A stretch of DNA of 64,000 bases from the NCBI GenBank assembly GCA_963824545.1, contig CAWGPP010000002.1:372001-436000 (forward strand). The letters run 5' to 3'. Below, piece after piece: positions 7,054 to 15,992 of this stretch (position 1 is the first letter of the stretch; each line of letters opens with the position of its first letter). The position numbers and the translations under genes were made by a program. The notes under the pieces are model-generated. The model was not told the origin of the DNA. It did no database searches and saw nothing but the letters and a program-made list of their open reading frames with translations. The stretch is from Bog-532 sp963824545. GTDB lineage: Bacteria > Actinomycetota > Actinomycetes > Streptosporangiales > Streptosporangiaceae.

Positions 7054-9735
7054 GTGAGCGCAGACGCCGAGCCTAACGTTTACGCTCTGCTGACCGACGG
7101 CAGCACGATCGAGATCCGGGCCGCGCGGCCTGACGACTTCGACCTGGTGCGGAAGATGCACGAGAAGCTGACCCCGGACAGTCTCTACCTGCGTTTCTTC
7201 AGCATGAGCCCGAGCGCGGCCGGACGGGAGGCGCGCCGGCTCTGCCGTGAGCCCGCGCCGGATCACGTGGCGCTGCTCGCCGTGATGGACGGCGAGCTGA
7301 TCGGCTGCGGCAGTTACGAGTGCGACGACGCTCCCCGGTCCCTCTCGGCCGAGATCGCCTTCACGGTCCCCGATGACATGCACAACCGCGGCGTCGGCAT
7401 GCTCCTGATGGAGCACCTGATCTCGCTGGCCCGCAGCCGCGGGCTGCACGCCTTCACCGCGGAGACGCTGAGCGAGAACGCGGCCATGCTGAGAGTGTTC
7501 GCCGACGCCGGGCTGCAGGCGCACCGCGCCCTGGCCGACGGTGTGTACGACCTGACCTTCCCGCTGCCCGCCGGCGAGGAGGACGTCACCCTCGGCACCT
7601 ACCGTGACGCGGTCGCCGAGCGGGAGCGGTCTGCTGGCGTGGCCAGCCTGCGGCACGTACTGGCGCCGGCCTCGGTCGCGGTCATCGGCGCCGGCCGGCG
7701 GGACGGCTCGGTCGGGCGGGCCATCCTGCGCAGCATCGTGACCGGCGGCTTCCCCGGCCCCGTCTACGCGGTCAACCCGGCCGCCGCCGAACTGGACGGC
7801 GTTCCCTGCCTGCCGTCGGCGGCCGCGCTGCCCGAGGGCGTCGACCTGGCGGTCATCGCCGCGCCGGCCGCGGCCGTACCCGGCATTGCCGGGGAATGCG
7901 GGCAGCGCGGGATCAAGGGGCTGGTGGTGCTCGCGGCGGGACTCGACGGCGCGGCCCGCGCGGAGCTGCTGGGCATCTGCCGGTGCCACGGCATGCGGAT
8001 GGTCGGGCCGGCCAGCTTCGGCGTGGCCGGCACCAGTGCCGGCCTCGACGCGACGTTCGCGGCCCGCCACCCCAAGCCGGGAAGCGCGGGCCTGGCGCTG
8101 CAGTCGACCGGCGGCGCCGGCTTCGCCTTGGCCGAGCACCTGTCGCGGATCGGCGTCGGGATCTCCTCCCTGGTCTCGCTCGGCGACAAAGACGACGTGG
8201 CTGGCGACGACATGCTGCTGTGGTGGGAGTCCGACCCGGCGACCAAGCTGGCCCTGCTGTATCTGGAGTCGATCGCGAACCCGCCCAAGTTCACCCGCAC
8301 GGCCCGCCGCGTCGGCCACAGCATGCCGGTCCTGACCGTGATCGTGGGCCGGTCCGTGACGGGCCGACGCCTGGCCGGGGCCCGCGCCACGGCGGCCACC
8401 CCCCTGCTCACCCGGCAGGCCCTGTTCGAGCAGGCCGGGGTGATCGCTGTCGCGAACCTCGGCGAGCTGCTGGATACCGCGGTCCTGCTGGCCGCGCAGC
8501 CGGCACCCGGCGGGCCCAGGGTCGCCGTGGTGTCCAACACCCGCGGCGCCGCGGTGCTCGCCGCCGACGCGTGCGGCGACGCGGGCCTGCAGGTCGCCCG
8601 CCTGGCCGGGGACACCCAGCGGGCGCTCCGGGACCTGCTTCCCCGCGCCGCCACGGTGACCGGGCCGGTCGATACCACCCTGCTGATCGGCCCCGGAGCT
8701 TTCCGCCGGTGCCTGGAGCTGGCCGGCGCCGATCCGGGCGTCGACGCGGTACTGGCGCTGACGACCACGAGCGCGGGCAGCGACCCGTTGCCAGAGGTAA
8801 GCGCCGCGCGGCTGCCGGTGCCGATCGCCGCCGCGGTGCTGGACCAGGTGGAGGTGGTCCGGCTGCTCCGGGCCCCGGGCGCGGACTCCCCCGCCGTCCC
8901 GGCCTACGCCTACGCCGAGTCCGCCGCCCGCGCCCTCGGCCACGCCGCCCGCTACGGCATGTGGCGGGCGATCCCGCCGGGGACCGTGCCCGACCTCGAC
9001 GGCCTGCGCCCGGACCGGGCCAGGGAACTGGTCGCGGAATTTCTTGCCGGTAGGCCGGCCGGCGGCTGGCTGCCGCTGGACCCGACCGCCGAACTGCTCG
9101 CCTGCTATGGGATACCGCTGGCCGACAGCATCGGGGTCGTCACCGAGGACGCCGCCGTCGCGGCGGCAGCCCGGTTCGGCGGCCCGGTCGCGCTCCGCGC
9201 GGACGTGCCCGGCCTGGTCCGCGCGCGGGGCGCCGGCGCCCTGCTCATCGACCTGCACGGCGAACAGGAGGTCCGGCGCGGGTTCCGCTCGCTGCAGGAA
9301 ACCTTCGGTCACCGGCTGGCCGGTGTCATCGTCAAGCCGATGGTCACCGGCGGCGTCGAGGTGATGATCAGCGTGCTGCAGGAAGAGGTCGCCGGCCCGC
9401 TGGTGCTATTCGGGGCCGGCGGCGCGGCCGCCGATGCGCTGGCCGACCGCGCGGCGCGGCTCGCCCCGCTCACCGACGCCGATGCCGATGAGCTGATCCG
9501 CTCGATCCGCGCCGCCCCGCTGCTGCTCGGGCGGCCCGGCGCCCCGGGCGCCGATCTGACCGCGCTGCGGGACCTGCTGCTGCGCGTCTCCCGGATGGCC
9601 GATGACCTGCCGCAGATCGCCGAACTCGAGCTCAGCCCGGTTTTCGCCCGCCCGCACGGCGTACAGGCCGTCGATGCCCGGATCCGCCTGCAGGCCGCCG
9701 ACCCCGCCGACGCCCACCTCCGCCGGCTGCACTGA
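7054..9735 (+). CDS. Pat-type protein acetyltransferase: GNAT fused to ADP-forming acyl-CoA synthetase-like domains
   Basis: The 893-residue protein has an N-terminal GNAT domain (about residues 14-165, with NRGVGMLLMEHLISLARSRG as the acetyl-CoA pyrophosphate-binding loop). Next come a CoA-binding domain (ASVAVIGAGRRDGSVGRAIL), a succinyl-CoA-ligase-like domain and a C-terminal ATP-grasp domain (from about residue 670). This N-terminal GNAT order matches type II Pat lysine acetyltransferases such as Streptomyces lividans PatA. Those acetylate acyl-CoA synthetases and other metabolic enzymes in response to acetyl-CoA. The synthetase-like part usually lacks catalytic activity and is regulatory; I cannot confirm that here. 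GTG at 7054 has a GGGGAGGG site. It stands alone and intact between relics. Confidence 0.85.
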   Translation: MSADAEPNVYALLTDGSTIEIRAARPDDFDLVRKMHEKLTPDSLYLRFFSMSPSAAGREARRLCREPAPDHVALLAVMDGELIGCGSYECDDAPRSLSAEIAFTVPDDMHNRGVGMLLMEHLISLARSRGLHAFTAETLSENAAMLRVFADAGLQAHRALADGVYDLTFPLPAGEEDVTLGTYRDAVAERERSAGVASLRHVLAPASVAVIGAGRRDGSVGRAILRSIVTGGFPGPVYAVNPAAAELDGVPCLPSAAALPEGVDLAVIAAPAAAVPGIAGECGQRGIKGLVVLAAGLDGAARAELLGICRCHGMRMVGPASFGVAGTSAGLDATFAARHPKPGSAGLALQSTGGAGFALAEHLSRIGVGISSLVSLGDKDDVAGDDMLLWWESDPATKLALLYLESIANPPKFTRTARRVGHSMPVLTVIVGRSVTGRRLAGARATAATPLLTRQALFEQAGVIAVANLGELLDTAVLLAAQPAPGGPRVAVVSNTRGAAVLAADACGDAGLQVARLAGDTQRALRDLLPRAATVTGPVDTTLLIGPGAFRRCLELAGADPGVDAVLALTTTSAGSDPLPEVSAARLPVPIAAAVLDQVEVVRLLRAPGADSPAVPAYAYAESAARALGHAARYGMWRAIPPGTVPDLDGLRPDRARELVAEFLAGRPAGGWLPLDPTAELLACYGIPLADSIGVVTEDAAVAAAARFGGPVALRADVPGLVRARGAGALLIDLHGEQEVRRGFRSLQETFGHRLAGVIVKPMVTGGVEVMISVLQEEVAGPLVLFGAGGAAADALADRAARLAPLTDADADELIRSIRAAPLLLGRPGAPGADLTALRDLLLRVSRMADDLPQIAELELSPVFARPHGVQAVDARIRLQAADPADAHLRRLH

Positions 9736-9849
9736 CCGCCCGGCCATCCCCCCCGGCCGGCCACCCCGCATGACAGGCCCCGCCGCTGGTCCGGGCCGGC
9801 CGCCGCAAACGACAGGCCGGCCACCGGTCCGGGTGGGCTGCCTCAGCCG

Positions 9850-10165
9850 ACCGCATCGTGCCCTCGTGCAGGTAGCGCACGTGCCACGACAATGCCTCGC
9901 CGGGCAGGTGCAGGGTGTGCTTCCCGGGCCCGGTGGCAATCGTGCGGTCCACATAGTCCTGCAGTGCGGGCCGGTAGCCGGGATGCGCGCACCGGTTGAT
10001 GACCTGCTGGGCGCGGCGCCGCGGCGGCAAGCCGTGCAGGCCGGCTACGCCCTGCTCGGTGATGATGACGTGGACGTCGTGCTCCGTGTGGTCGACATGG
10101 CTGACCATGGGCACGATGTAGGAGATCGTCCCGCCCTTGACGGTCGACGCCGTGAGGAACATACG
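9850..10165 (-). pseudogene. Acetyl-CoA hydrolase/CoA-transferase C-terminal fragment
   Basis: Minus-strand coding reads MFLTASTVKGGTISYIVPMV, then DVHVIITEQGVAGLHGLPPR, then INRCAHPGYRPALQDY. These match the C-terminal domain of the acetyl-CoA hydrolase/succinyl-CoA:acetate CoA-transferase family (the V-x-E-x-G-x-A-x-L-R-G segment and the 'A-H-P-x-(F/Y)-R' ending). About three quarters of the protein, with the catalytic Glu region, is missing. The 5' edge abuts plus-strand coding at about 10160. It is a remnant left by deletion. Confidence 0.65.
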
Positions 10166-10318
10166 CTGCGGCACCTCGACATCATCATCGCGGCGTACCA
10201 GGCTTTCCTGGACAAGGTGCGGGGACGAGATGACGTGAGCTCCGCGCTCGTCGTCGGGCTGCTCGGCGCCGAGACCCATCGCCGGGCCGACGTCAAGGCC
10301 GCCCTGGCCGGGCAATGA
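10160..10318 (+). pseudogene. C-terminal remnant of an unknown gene, coupled to the cupin gene
   Basis: From about 10160 the plus strand reads TLRHLDIIIAAYQAFLDKVR and then SSALVVGLLGAETHRRADVK to a TGA at 10316-10318. That stop overlaps the cupin start (ATGA), the usual sign of translational coupling, so this is probably the tail of a real upstream gene. Its body has been replaced by the CoA-transferase fragment on the other strand. I do not recognise the family. Confidence 0.4.
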
Positions 10319-10688
10319 GCCGCAGCACGACGACGGAACAGCCATGGCCATGGCCGGAGACGATGGATGCGCTGCTCGCTGCGTCAGCCTCACATCGCCT
10401 CCTGCTGGAGAACGACCGGGTACGGGTGCTGGACGTGGTGATCGAGCCACGAACCCGCGAACCCGCGAACCCGGGCACACGCACCAGGCGCCGAGCGTAA
10501 CGATCATCGACGAGCCGGCCCGGATCGGGTATTACGCGGGCGACGCACTGAGGTTTGAGTCCCAGGAGCGCTTCGAGTCCCCGCCCGGCGCGCGGGTGAG
10601 CTGGATCTGGATGGAGCCCAAGGGCCCGCATTCCGTCGAGAACATCGACGAGTACCGCTGCCACGCGATCCGCGTTGAACTCAAGTAA
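10315..10688 (+). pseudogene. Cupin-like small protein, frameshifted by an 8-bp tandem duplication
   Basis: ATG at 10315 starts MSRSTTTEQPWPWPETMDAL, followed by LLENDRVRVLDVVIEPRTRE. The frame then ends at TAA 10500. Coding resumes in another frame as HTHQAPSVTIIDEPARIGYY and runs to the natural end (HSVENIDEYRCHAIRVELK, stop 10688). The break lies at three tandem copies of the octamer GAACCCGC (10451-10474). Removing one copy restores one frame reading IEPRTREPGHTHQAPSVTII across the junction. The family is single-domain cupins with a metal-binding HTH; the substrate is unknown. It is translationally coupled to the upstream remnant. Confidence 0.7.
10451..10474. repeat. Three tandem octamers inside the cupin gene
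   Basis: The octamer GAACCCGC occurs twice, followed by GAACCCGG. Two copies would keep the cupin gene in frame; three break it. This is a simple substrate for replication slippage. Confidence 0.9.
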
Positions 10689-11183
10689 TGCCGCGCCGCG
10701 ACCGATCCCCCGGACACGGCGCCCACGTCAAAGCCGCGGCGATCCCGCTCGCCATATTGCTCATAACCCAACAGGGCGCGCTCCGGGTCGCGTTCGCCCG
10801 CAGCGAGTTGCACGAAGTGCCACGGCCCGCGAAGTGACCAGTTACGTCGGCGCGGCTGGCACTCGCCCACACCGCCGCGCGGGATCGTCGGCCCGGCCAG
10901 CACGCTCAGATCACCCATTCTTGTGTGGCGCTGCCGACCATCCCGGCCTGCCGAGACTGGCGCCATATCGGCGGGTACGCGCGCGCCCTAAGCCACGCCG
11001 GCAGTCACGCTATGTGATCAGGTTTCCTGCGATCGTCGCCGAGCTGTGCCGAATCGTCCACATATAATTCAGCCGCTGGACGTTCAAATAGCGAGGTCGG
11101 TAACACCTGGCTCCTGCCCGAAGGTCAAAGGCGGTGCCGGTTCCCTGCGCAGAACTGACCGGCGCAGGAGTGATATGGGGCGT
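10689..11183. other. Region without a supported gene
   Basis: About 495 bases. A minus-strand frame over 10700-10900 reads WHFVQLAAGERDPERALLGY and EQYGERDRRGFDVG, which looks protein-like, but I cannot assign it to a family and it has no intact start. The left end of the integrative element probably falls in or near here. Confidence 0.3.
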
Positions 11184-11495
11184 TCATTTGCGGGGGCTGA
11201 CGTAGGTGCCCCGGCGGGGGACGGTGAACACCAGGCCCTCGTCGCGCAGTAGTTCGATGGCGCGGAGCACGGTGTCGCGGCCGACGTCGTGTTCCTGCTG
11301 GAGCTGCTTGACGGAGGGCAGCGGGCCGGTGCGCCAGTGGCCTTCAGCGATCTGGGTGCGCAGGATCGCGGCGAGCTGCCGGTAGGCGGGCTCGGGCAGT
11401 CCATGATCCACTCGCACAAGATCAACGTAGGTCAGTCCAGACCCAGGCTGACCAGAAGGTATATCTGATCTGCTCTGATCTGTGTTACTCTGCAT
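11184..11495 (-). CDS. GntR-family winged-helix regulator
   Basis: This short GntR protein has only the DNA-binding domain. PAYRQLAAILRTQIAEGHW begins the wHTH, followed by LPSVKQLQQEHDVGRDTVLR (recognition helix) and the wing LVFTVPRRGTYV. No effector domain follows, as in the small GntR repressors (KorSA-like) that control conjugative elements. ATG at 11495 gives 103 residues. A GTG at 11417 gives a shorter protein starting at VRVDHGLPEPAYRQ and would leave the direct repeats at 11464-11482 in untranslated DNA, which suits an operator. It is divergent from the element's plus-strand genes and likely autoregulated (inference). Confidence 0.75.
   Translation of the reverse strand: MQSNTDQSRSDIPSGQPGSGLTYVDLVRVDHGLPEPAYRQLAAILRTQIAEGHWRTGPLPSVKQLQQEHDVGRDTVLRAIELLRDEGLVFTVPRRGTYVSPRK
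11464..11482. promoter_or_regulatory. Direct repeat, candidate GntR operator
   Basis: Two copies of TCTGATCTG are separated by one base, so they repeat every 10 bp, one helical turn. They lie between the regulator's wHTH coding region and the divergent plus-strand gene. Binding by the GntR protein is inferred. Confidence 0.4.
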
Positions 11496-11541
11496 ACCGC
11501 GGCCGTGACGAACTGGGATGCGGCCGCGGGAGGTCATGCTG

Positions 11542-12117
11542 ATGACGCAGGTCCGAGACGACCGGGCGATTGCCGCTGCCGTACCTGATGGCTGCCCGGC
11601 CCGGCTGCTGGCCCGGCGGCTGGCCGCCGGGCCAGCAGCCGGGATGGGCGTGCAGGTAACCCGCCACCGGAACACCTGCGAGCTCACCATCCTCGGGATG
11701 GCGGGCGGGAAGTCGTTCGTGGCGCTGGGTGTCGGCGGGCAGGCCCGCTGGTACTACGAACCGGCCGCCGGGCCCTCAGCGGGCCCGGCCGCTGTCACCG
11801 CGATCATCGCCCGCCTGCTGGGAGCCCCTGACGGCCCGGCCAGCCCGGCGGCCTGCCGTGCCCTGCCTTTCAAAGGGCAGGTCGGCCGGTCCTTGCAGGA
11901 CCGGGGCCTGACCGTCGTGCTGCGGGTCAGTGAGGATCTGGAATCGTTCGAGGCCACCACGGACATCGAGGTGACCAGCCCCGCCCGGCCCTGGCTCGGC
12001 ACCGTCACCCTGTCCGACGACGCCGCCCTGGACTGGCGCTGCGATCTGCGGGCCGCGTTCGGGGGGAACCCCGCCGCCCTCATCGACACCATCACCCCGG
12101 TCCTGCGGCACCGCTGA
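11542..12117 (+). CDS. Hypothetical protein of the integrative element
   Basis: The 191-residue product (MTQVRDDRAIAAAVPDGCPA) has no domain I recognise. It appears soluble, with alternating strands and helices (CELTILGMAGGKSFVALGVG; DLESFEATTDIEVTSPARPW). ATG at 11542 is favoured because GGGAGG at 11528-11533 is 8 bases upstream; ATG at 11536 is too close and ATG at 11518 lies upstream of that site. It is the first gene after the divergent GntR regulator and so likely part of the element's early operon. Its role is unknown. Confidence 0.6.
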   Translation: MTQVRDDRAIAAAVPDGCPARLLARRLAAGPAAGMGVQVTRHRNTCELTILGMAGGKSFVALGVGGQARWYYEPAAGPSAGPAAVTAIIARLLGAPDGPASPAACRALPFKGQVGRSLQDRGLTVVLRVSEDLESFEATTDIEVTSPARPWLGTVTLSDDAALDWRCDLRAAFGGNPAALIDTITPVLRHR

Positions 12118-12396
12118 ACAGCAACGAGGTCCGCCGCGCCTGCCCCGGTCGCGGCCTTCTGGGCTGGCCCTTGCCGTCAGCCCCGCCGCATCGCTGACCG
12201 GCCGCCGTTCGCTTGGGACCTGCATTTCCCGTGACCGGCCAGCATCTGCCGTACTCCGGTTCCCGCTCCGGTACCGGCCCGCTCACACCGCACCCCCGCA
12301 CCGCTGCCCGCCCCCGCCCTGCCGGAAACACCGGCATTGCCGAAGAAAGGCCGTTCCGGTGACCGGCAACCTACGCGTGCCGCTACAACGGCTGGC

Positions 12397-13143
12397 ATGC
12401 CTGCCGCACGAGCCACTCGCCCGGCGCGCCGGACCGACGCCGGGACCGTGAAGATCACCGACCGGGACATCACCGGCCTCACATTGTGCGCCGACCAGTA
12501 CGGCGCCCCGCTCGATCTCCTCGCTGCCGCCCTGGACGTACAGGAGGAGCGGCTGCCGGGCATCCTGGCCCGCTGGCGGCACGCCGGCTGGGCGCACAGC
12601 GGCGTCCTGGGCAAAGGCCCGCCCTGGTGCTGGCTGCCCCCCGCCGGGATGCGGCTCCTCGGGTTGAATTACAGCGCCCGGGAACCCGCCGTGGCCCGCC
12701 TCGCCCACATCCGCGCCGTCCTCGCGGCCCGGCTCTGGCTGCAGAGCGGTGAGGCCTACCGGGAGGGGCGGGCGTGGTGGCGCAGCGAACGCCGCATCCG
12801 CGCCGCCGCCGGCCCCCGGGTCGGCATCGCGCACGTCCCCGACGCTGAAATCCACTGGCCGTCCCTGGACGGCTCCCCATATGCCGGGCAGATCTGGGCG
12901 ATCGAAGCCGAGCTGACCCCCAAACCGCTGGCCCGCACGGTCGGGATCATGCGGGCCATGGCGACCCGCACCAGCGACTACGGCCCCACCGACCCGGCCG
13001 GGCTGGACGCCCGGTACGCCCAGATCGTCTACCTGGCCGCCCCCGCCGCCATCTCGATCGTGACCCGCGCCATCGGGGCGCTGCCGCCCCCGTTGCAGCA
13101 CCGGATGGTGGCCCGCGACCTGCCGCCGGGTGCGGTTCGGTGA
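12397..13143 (+). CDS. Replication-relaxation family protein
   Basis: The protein of about 248 residues begins MPAARATRPARRTDAGTVKI. An N-terminal helix-turn-helix part (DLLAAALDVQEERLPGILARW) leads to a domain containing WWRSERRIRAA and 'WAIEAELTPKPLARTVGIM'. The latter pattern (E-x-E-L-T) is typical of the replication-relaxation family found on actinomycete plasmids and AICEs, thought to take part in plasmid-type replication. The start is uncertain: a TTG at 12337 is in frame and neither has a strong ribosome-binding site. Its TGA overlaps the GTG of the translocase gene, indicating coupling. Confidence 0.7.
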   Translation: MPAARATRPARRTDAGTVKITDRDITGLTLCADQYGAPLDLLAAALDVQEERLPGILARWRHAGWAHSGVLGKGPPWCWLPPAGMRLLGLNYSAREPAVARLAHIRAVLAARLWLQSGEAYREGRAWWRSERRIRAAAGPRVGIAHVPDAEIHWPSLDGSPYAGQIWAIEAELTPKPLARTVGIMRAMATRTSDYGPTDPAGLDARYAQIVYLAAPAAISIVTRAIGALPPPLQHRMVARDLPPGAVR

Positions 13144-15005
13144 GCATCTGGGGCTGGCTGAAACTCACCATCGCCGTCTGGCTGTTCCGCAAGCTTCTCA
13201 AGCTGGCCGGGTGGCTGATCGTGGCAGCGGCCGCCGTCGCCGCCTGGCCGGTCACTGCCGTGGCCGTTGCCGGGTATGGGGCCGCGTGGCTGCGGGGCTG
13301 GCCCCCGGCCCGGCTGTGGCACGCCGCCTGCTGGTCGCTGCCGATGACCGCCGTCTACGCCATCGGCCAGGGCCTGCGGCTCCGCTCCTGGCCCGCGGCC
13401 GGCCTGGCCCCGGTCAACGACTGGGCTAATGCCTGGCGGCTGCTGGCCGCCCACGCGGTCCTGCGCGCCGGCCTGCTCCTGGCCCCGGTCGCGGTCCCGG
13501 CCGGGCTCGCGATCGGCGGCCTGTGGTGGGCGTGGCGGATCTACGCGGTCACCACCGGCCTGGCCGGCCACACCGCGTCCGCGCAGGTCTGGTTCGATGA
13601 GCGGCAATGGCGCCACCAGGTGCGGTCCGCCCGCGGCCGGGCCGCCGCCCCCGGTGCCGTCCCCCTCCTTACCGGGCGCGGGATGGTGGCGGTAGGGGCG
13701 ACGATCCGCGCCGTCGGCCACCGGTGGCGGCCCGTCCTGGCCGTCCCCGCCGGTTCCCTGACCCGGCATTCGGTGATCATCGGCTCTTCCGGCAGCGGGA
13801 AGACGAACCTGATGATGCGGCTGTGGGCCGGCTGGTACGCCGCCACCCACGCCGCGTCCATCCGCGGGCAGGGGACCGGCCGCTGCTGATCGTGCTGGAC
13901 TGCAAAGGCGGCCCCGACGCCCGCGCCAAAGCCGGGCGGACCCGCCGCCTGCTGCACGGGACCGGGGCCCGGCGGGTGGCGATCTGGCCGGACGAGGCCC
14001 GGCTCTGCCTGTGGGACCTGCCGCCGCGGGATCTGGGGGTGCTGCTGCTGCAGATGGTCGAGACCGGCGCCGGCAGTGCCGCCTACTACACCGACATCAT
14101 GCAAACCGTCGTCAACCTGGCCCTGGCCGCCCCCGGCGGGCCGCCGCCCGACGCGGCCAGCTTCCTGGACCGGCTGGATACCGCCTGGCTGGAGAGCGCC
14201 TACGGGGACGGGGCGCACGAAGCCGCCCTGATCCGTATCCGGGCCGCCCGCCCGCACCTGGGCGACATCCAGCTCCGCTACGCCACCCTGCTCGGCCGCC
14301 TCGGCCCCGCCCTGGACGGCCCCGGCACCCTCGCCGGGGCGGATGTCTGGTACTGCATCCTGGAAGGCACCCGCGAGCAATCGGTCGCCGAAGCCCAGGC
14401 GATGGCCCTGACCGAACTGGCCGCCCGCACCGCCACCGACCCAGACAGTGAGCGGCGGGCGATCCTGCTGGCCGCCGACGACTACTCCGCCGTCTCCCGC
14501 CGCGTCCACGTCAGCAACCTGTATGAGCGGGGCCGGTCGCTCGGCCTCGGCGTCCAGGTGTCCGCCCAGTCCTGGCAAGGCCTCGGCGCCGACGACGACG
14601 AGCGGTACCGGATCGCGGCCACCGCCGACGGCGGCATCTGGCTGCTGCACACCCCCCACCCCGAACCCGTCATCGCCCTGGCCGGCACCCGCAAGGTGCT
14701 CGAATCGGCGCGCAAGCTCATCGGCGCCACCTGGGGCGACGAGGGCACCACCAGGGTGCAGCACGCCTGGACCGCCGACCCCAACCTCATCCGCGCCCTC
14801 GGTGCCGGGCAGGCCTGCTACATCCACCACGGCGGCGCCACCTTCGTCCACATCACCCGCCCCGCAACCCTCCCCCCTCAGCCTGCCCGCGGCCCGCACC
14901 GCGGCCCCGGCGGTGATCATCCCGCCGCCGCCGCCGGCCGAGGGCCAGGTACCGCCGCCCCGGGACAGCCTGGACGACGTACTCGGGCCCGGAGCCGCCC
15001 GGTGA
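13140..15005 (+). pseudogene. TraB/FtsK-like DNA translocase with two frameshifts
   Basis: The N-terminus (MSIWGWLKLTIAVWLFRKLL) is followed by several hydrophobic segments to about residue 140, then a P-loop ATPase: Walker A VIIGSSGSGKTN, then Walker B LLIVLDCKGG. Between them, near 13868-13880 at a run of four G, the frame changes. It changes back near 14868-14876 at a run of six C, after FVHITRPA. The final frame ends at TGA 15003-15005, overlapping the next gene's GTG. Intact homologues are hexameric motors that move double-stranded DNA between mycelia during conjugation. The offsets fit one lost base followed by one gained base. Decay and sequencing error cannot be separated here. Confidence 0.7.
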
Positions 15006-15469
15006 ACCCCTTCGCCGCACTGGGCCTCCCGGTCCGGGCCGGCCTGAGCGACGCCCAGGTCCGCACGGCGTGGAAAAACATTCCCGCCGCCACCCACCCC
15101 GACCGGGCCGACGGCGGGAACATCACCGCCTACACCGCCGCCGCCAGCGCCTACGCCCAGCTCCGCACCCCCTGGGGCCGCAGCGAGGCGTACGCCGACC
15201 TGGCCGAACAGCCGCCTGTCCCCGCCCCGGCCACGCGGCGGGTCTCCCCGGCGGCGGCGATGGTGCGCGCGGCCCGGCTGGTCCCGGCCCGGATCCGGCA
15301 CGGCCGGCCCTGGCATCTGCTGGCCCGCGCCCTGACCGCCGCGCTGTTGTCCCTGCTGGTGGTGGAGCTCCTGCCGGCACAGCCGTCCGGCCCGGCCGTG
15401 GTGACGGGCCTGGTCACCTGGTTCTTCTTCACCGGCCGCGGGGACCTGGCCCCGCCACCCGGCCGGTAA
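15002..15469 (+). CDS. J-domain-like membrane protein
   Basis: The 155-residue protein starts MNPFAALGLPVRAGLSDAQV and contains AAATHPDRADGGNITAYTAA, which carries the HPD tripeptide of DnaJ J-domains. The N-terminal 65 residues fit a J-domain. The C-terminal part has one or two hydrophobic segments (LLARALTAALLSLLVVELLP and VVTGLVTWFFF), so it is membrane-anchored with the J-domain in the cytosol (inference). GTG at 15002 overlaps the translocase stop. J-domain proteins stimulate Hsp70 ATPases. Here it may help assemble the conjugation complex, which is speculation based on position. Confidence 0.65.
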   Translation: MNPFAALGLPVRAGLSDAQVRTAWKNIPAATHPDRADGGNITAYTAAASAYAQLRTPWGRSEAYADLAEQPPVPAPATRRVSPAAAMVRAARLVPARIRHGRPWHLLARALTAALLSLLVVELLPAQPSGPAVVTGLVTWFFFTGRGDLAPPPGR

Positions 15470-15992
15470 AAGGGGGGTGCGCCCTGGTGCGCGGCGGGTG
15501 ATTTTTTAGCCACCTCCCGGCTCCGGGCATCGCGCGGGGACCCCTGCGGCAGGCCCGCCGGGCAACATCGCGGGCAGCAGCAAGCTGCCCGGCCCGCCCG
15601 GGCCAGCGTAGGGCCTGCCGCCCCCCCACACGAAGCCCTCCACCGGCAGGACACCGGCCAAACAATCACCCCCCGCTCCCGCCCCGCAAAAACAGCCAGC
15701 CAGACAGAGGCCGGGAAATGCGCTAACGCGCGCAGAAGATTGCCATTTCACATGAGGGAAAGAAAGGCAGCACATGGCATCTGACCAGGAAGGACGCGAG
15801 CCGGAAAAGGCCAGGGAACAGGCCGGTAATTCGTTGCCGGCCATTCCCGGGCCGTGCATTATCAGCTATAATCTAAGGAAAGAGGAAAGGCCCGCCGGGA
15901 TAATGGCCCGGTGGAAATGGCGGGTCGAGACCGGGCGGAAAGCCGCCGGTGCTGGACGCCCGGCAGGCCGAGGTGATCAGGAGGATCCTGCA
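15470..15992. other. Non-coding stretch before the recombinase
   Basis: About 520 bases hold only unsupported frames. A T-run (TTTTTT) occurs near 15501 but I see only a weak GCGC stem before it. The recombinase frame is open upstream to 15774, but its best ribosome-binding site is at 15979-15984. Confidence 0.35.

Noticed and set aside
6865..9312. 815-codon minus-strand open frame opposite the Pat gene
   Set aside because: It is Gly/Arg/Gln-rich with no domain and mirrors the third-position G/C bias of the real plus-strand gene.
13541..15316. 591-codon minus-strand open frame opposite the translocase
   Set aside because: Low-complexity Gly/Ala/Val text, no domain; a shadow of the plus-strand genes.
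15774..15992. N-terminal extension of the serine recombinase to ATG 15774
   Set aside because: The extra residues look non-native and the ideal AGGAGG site serves ATG 15993.
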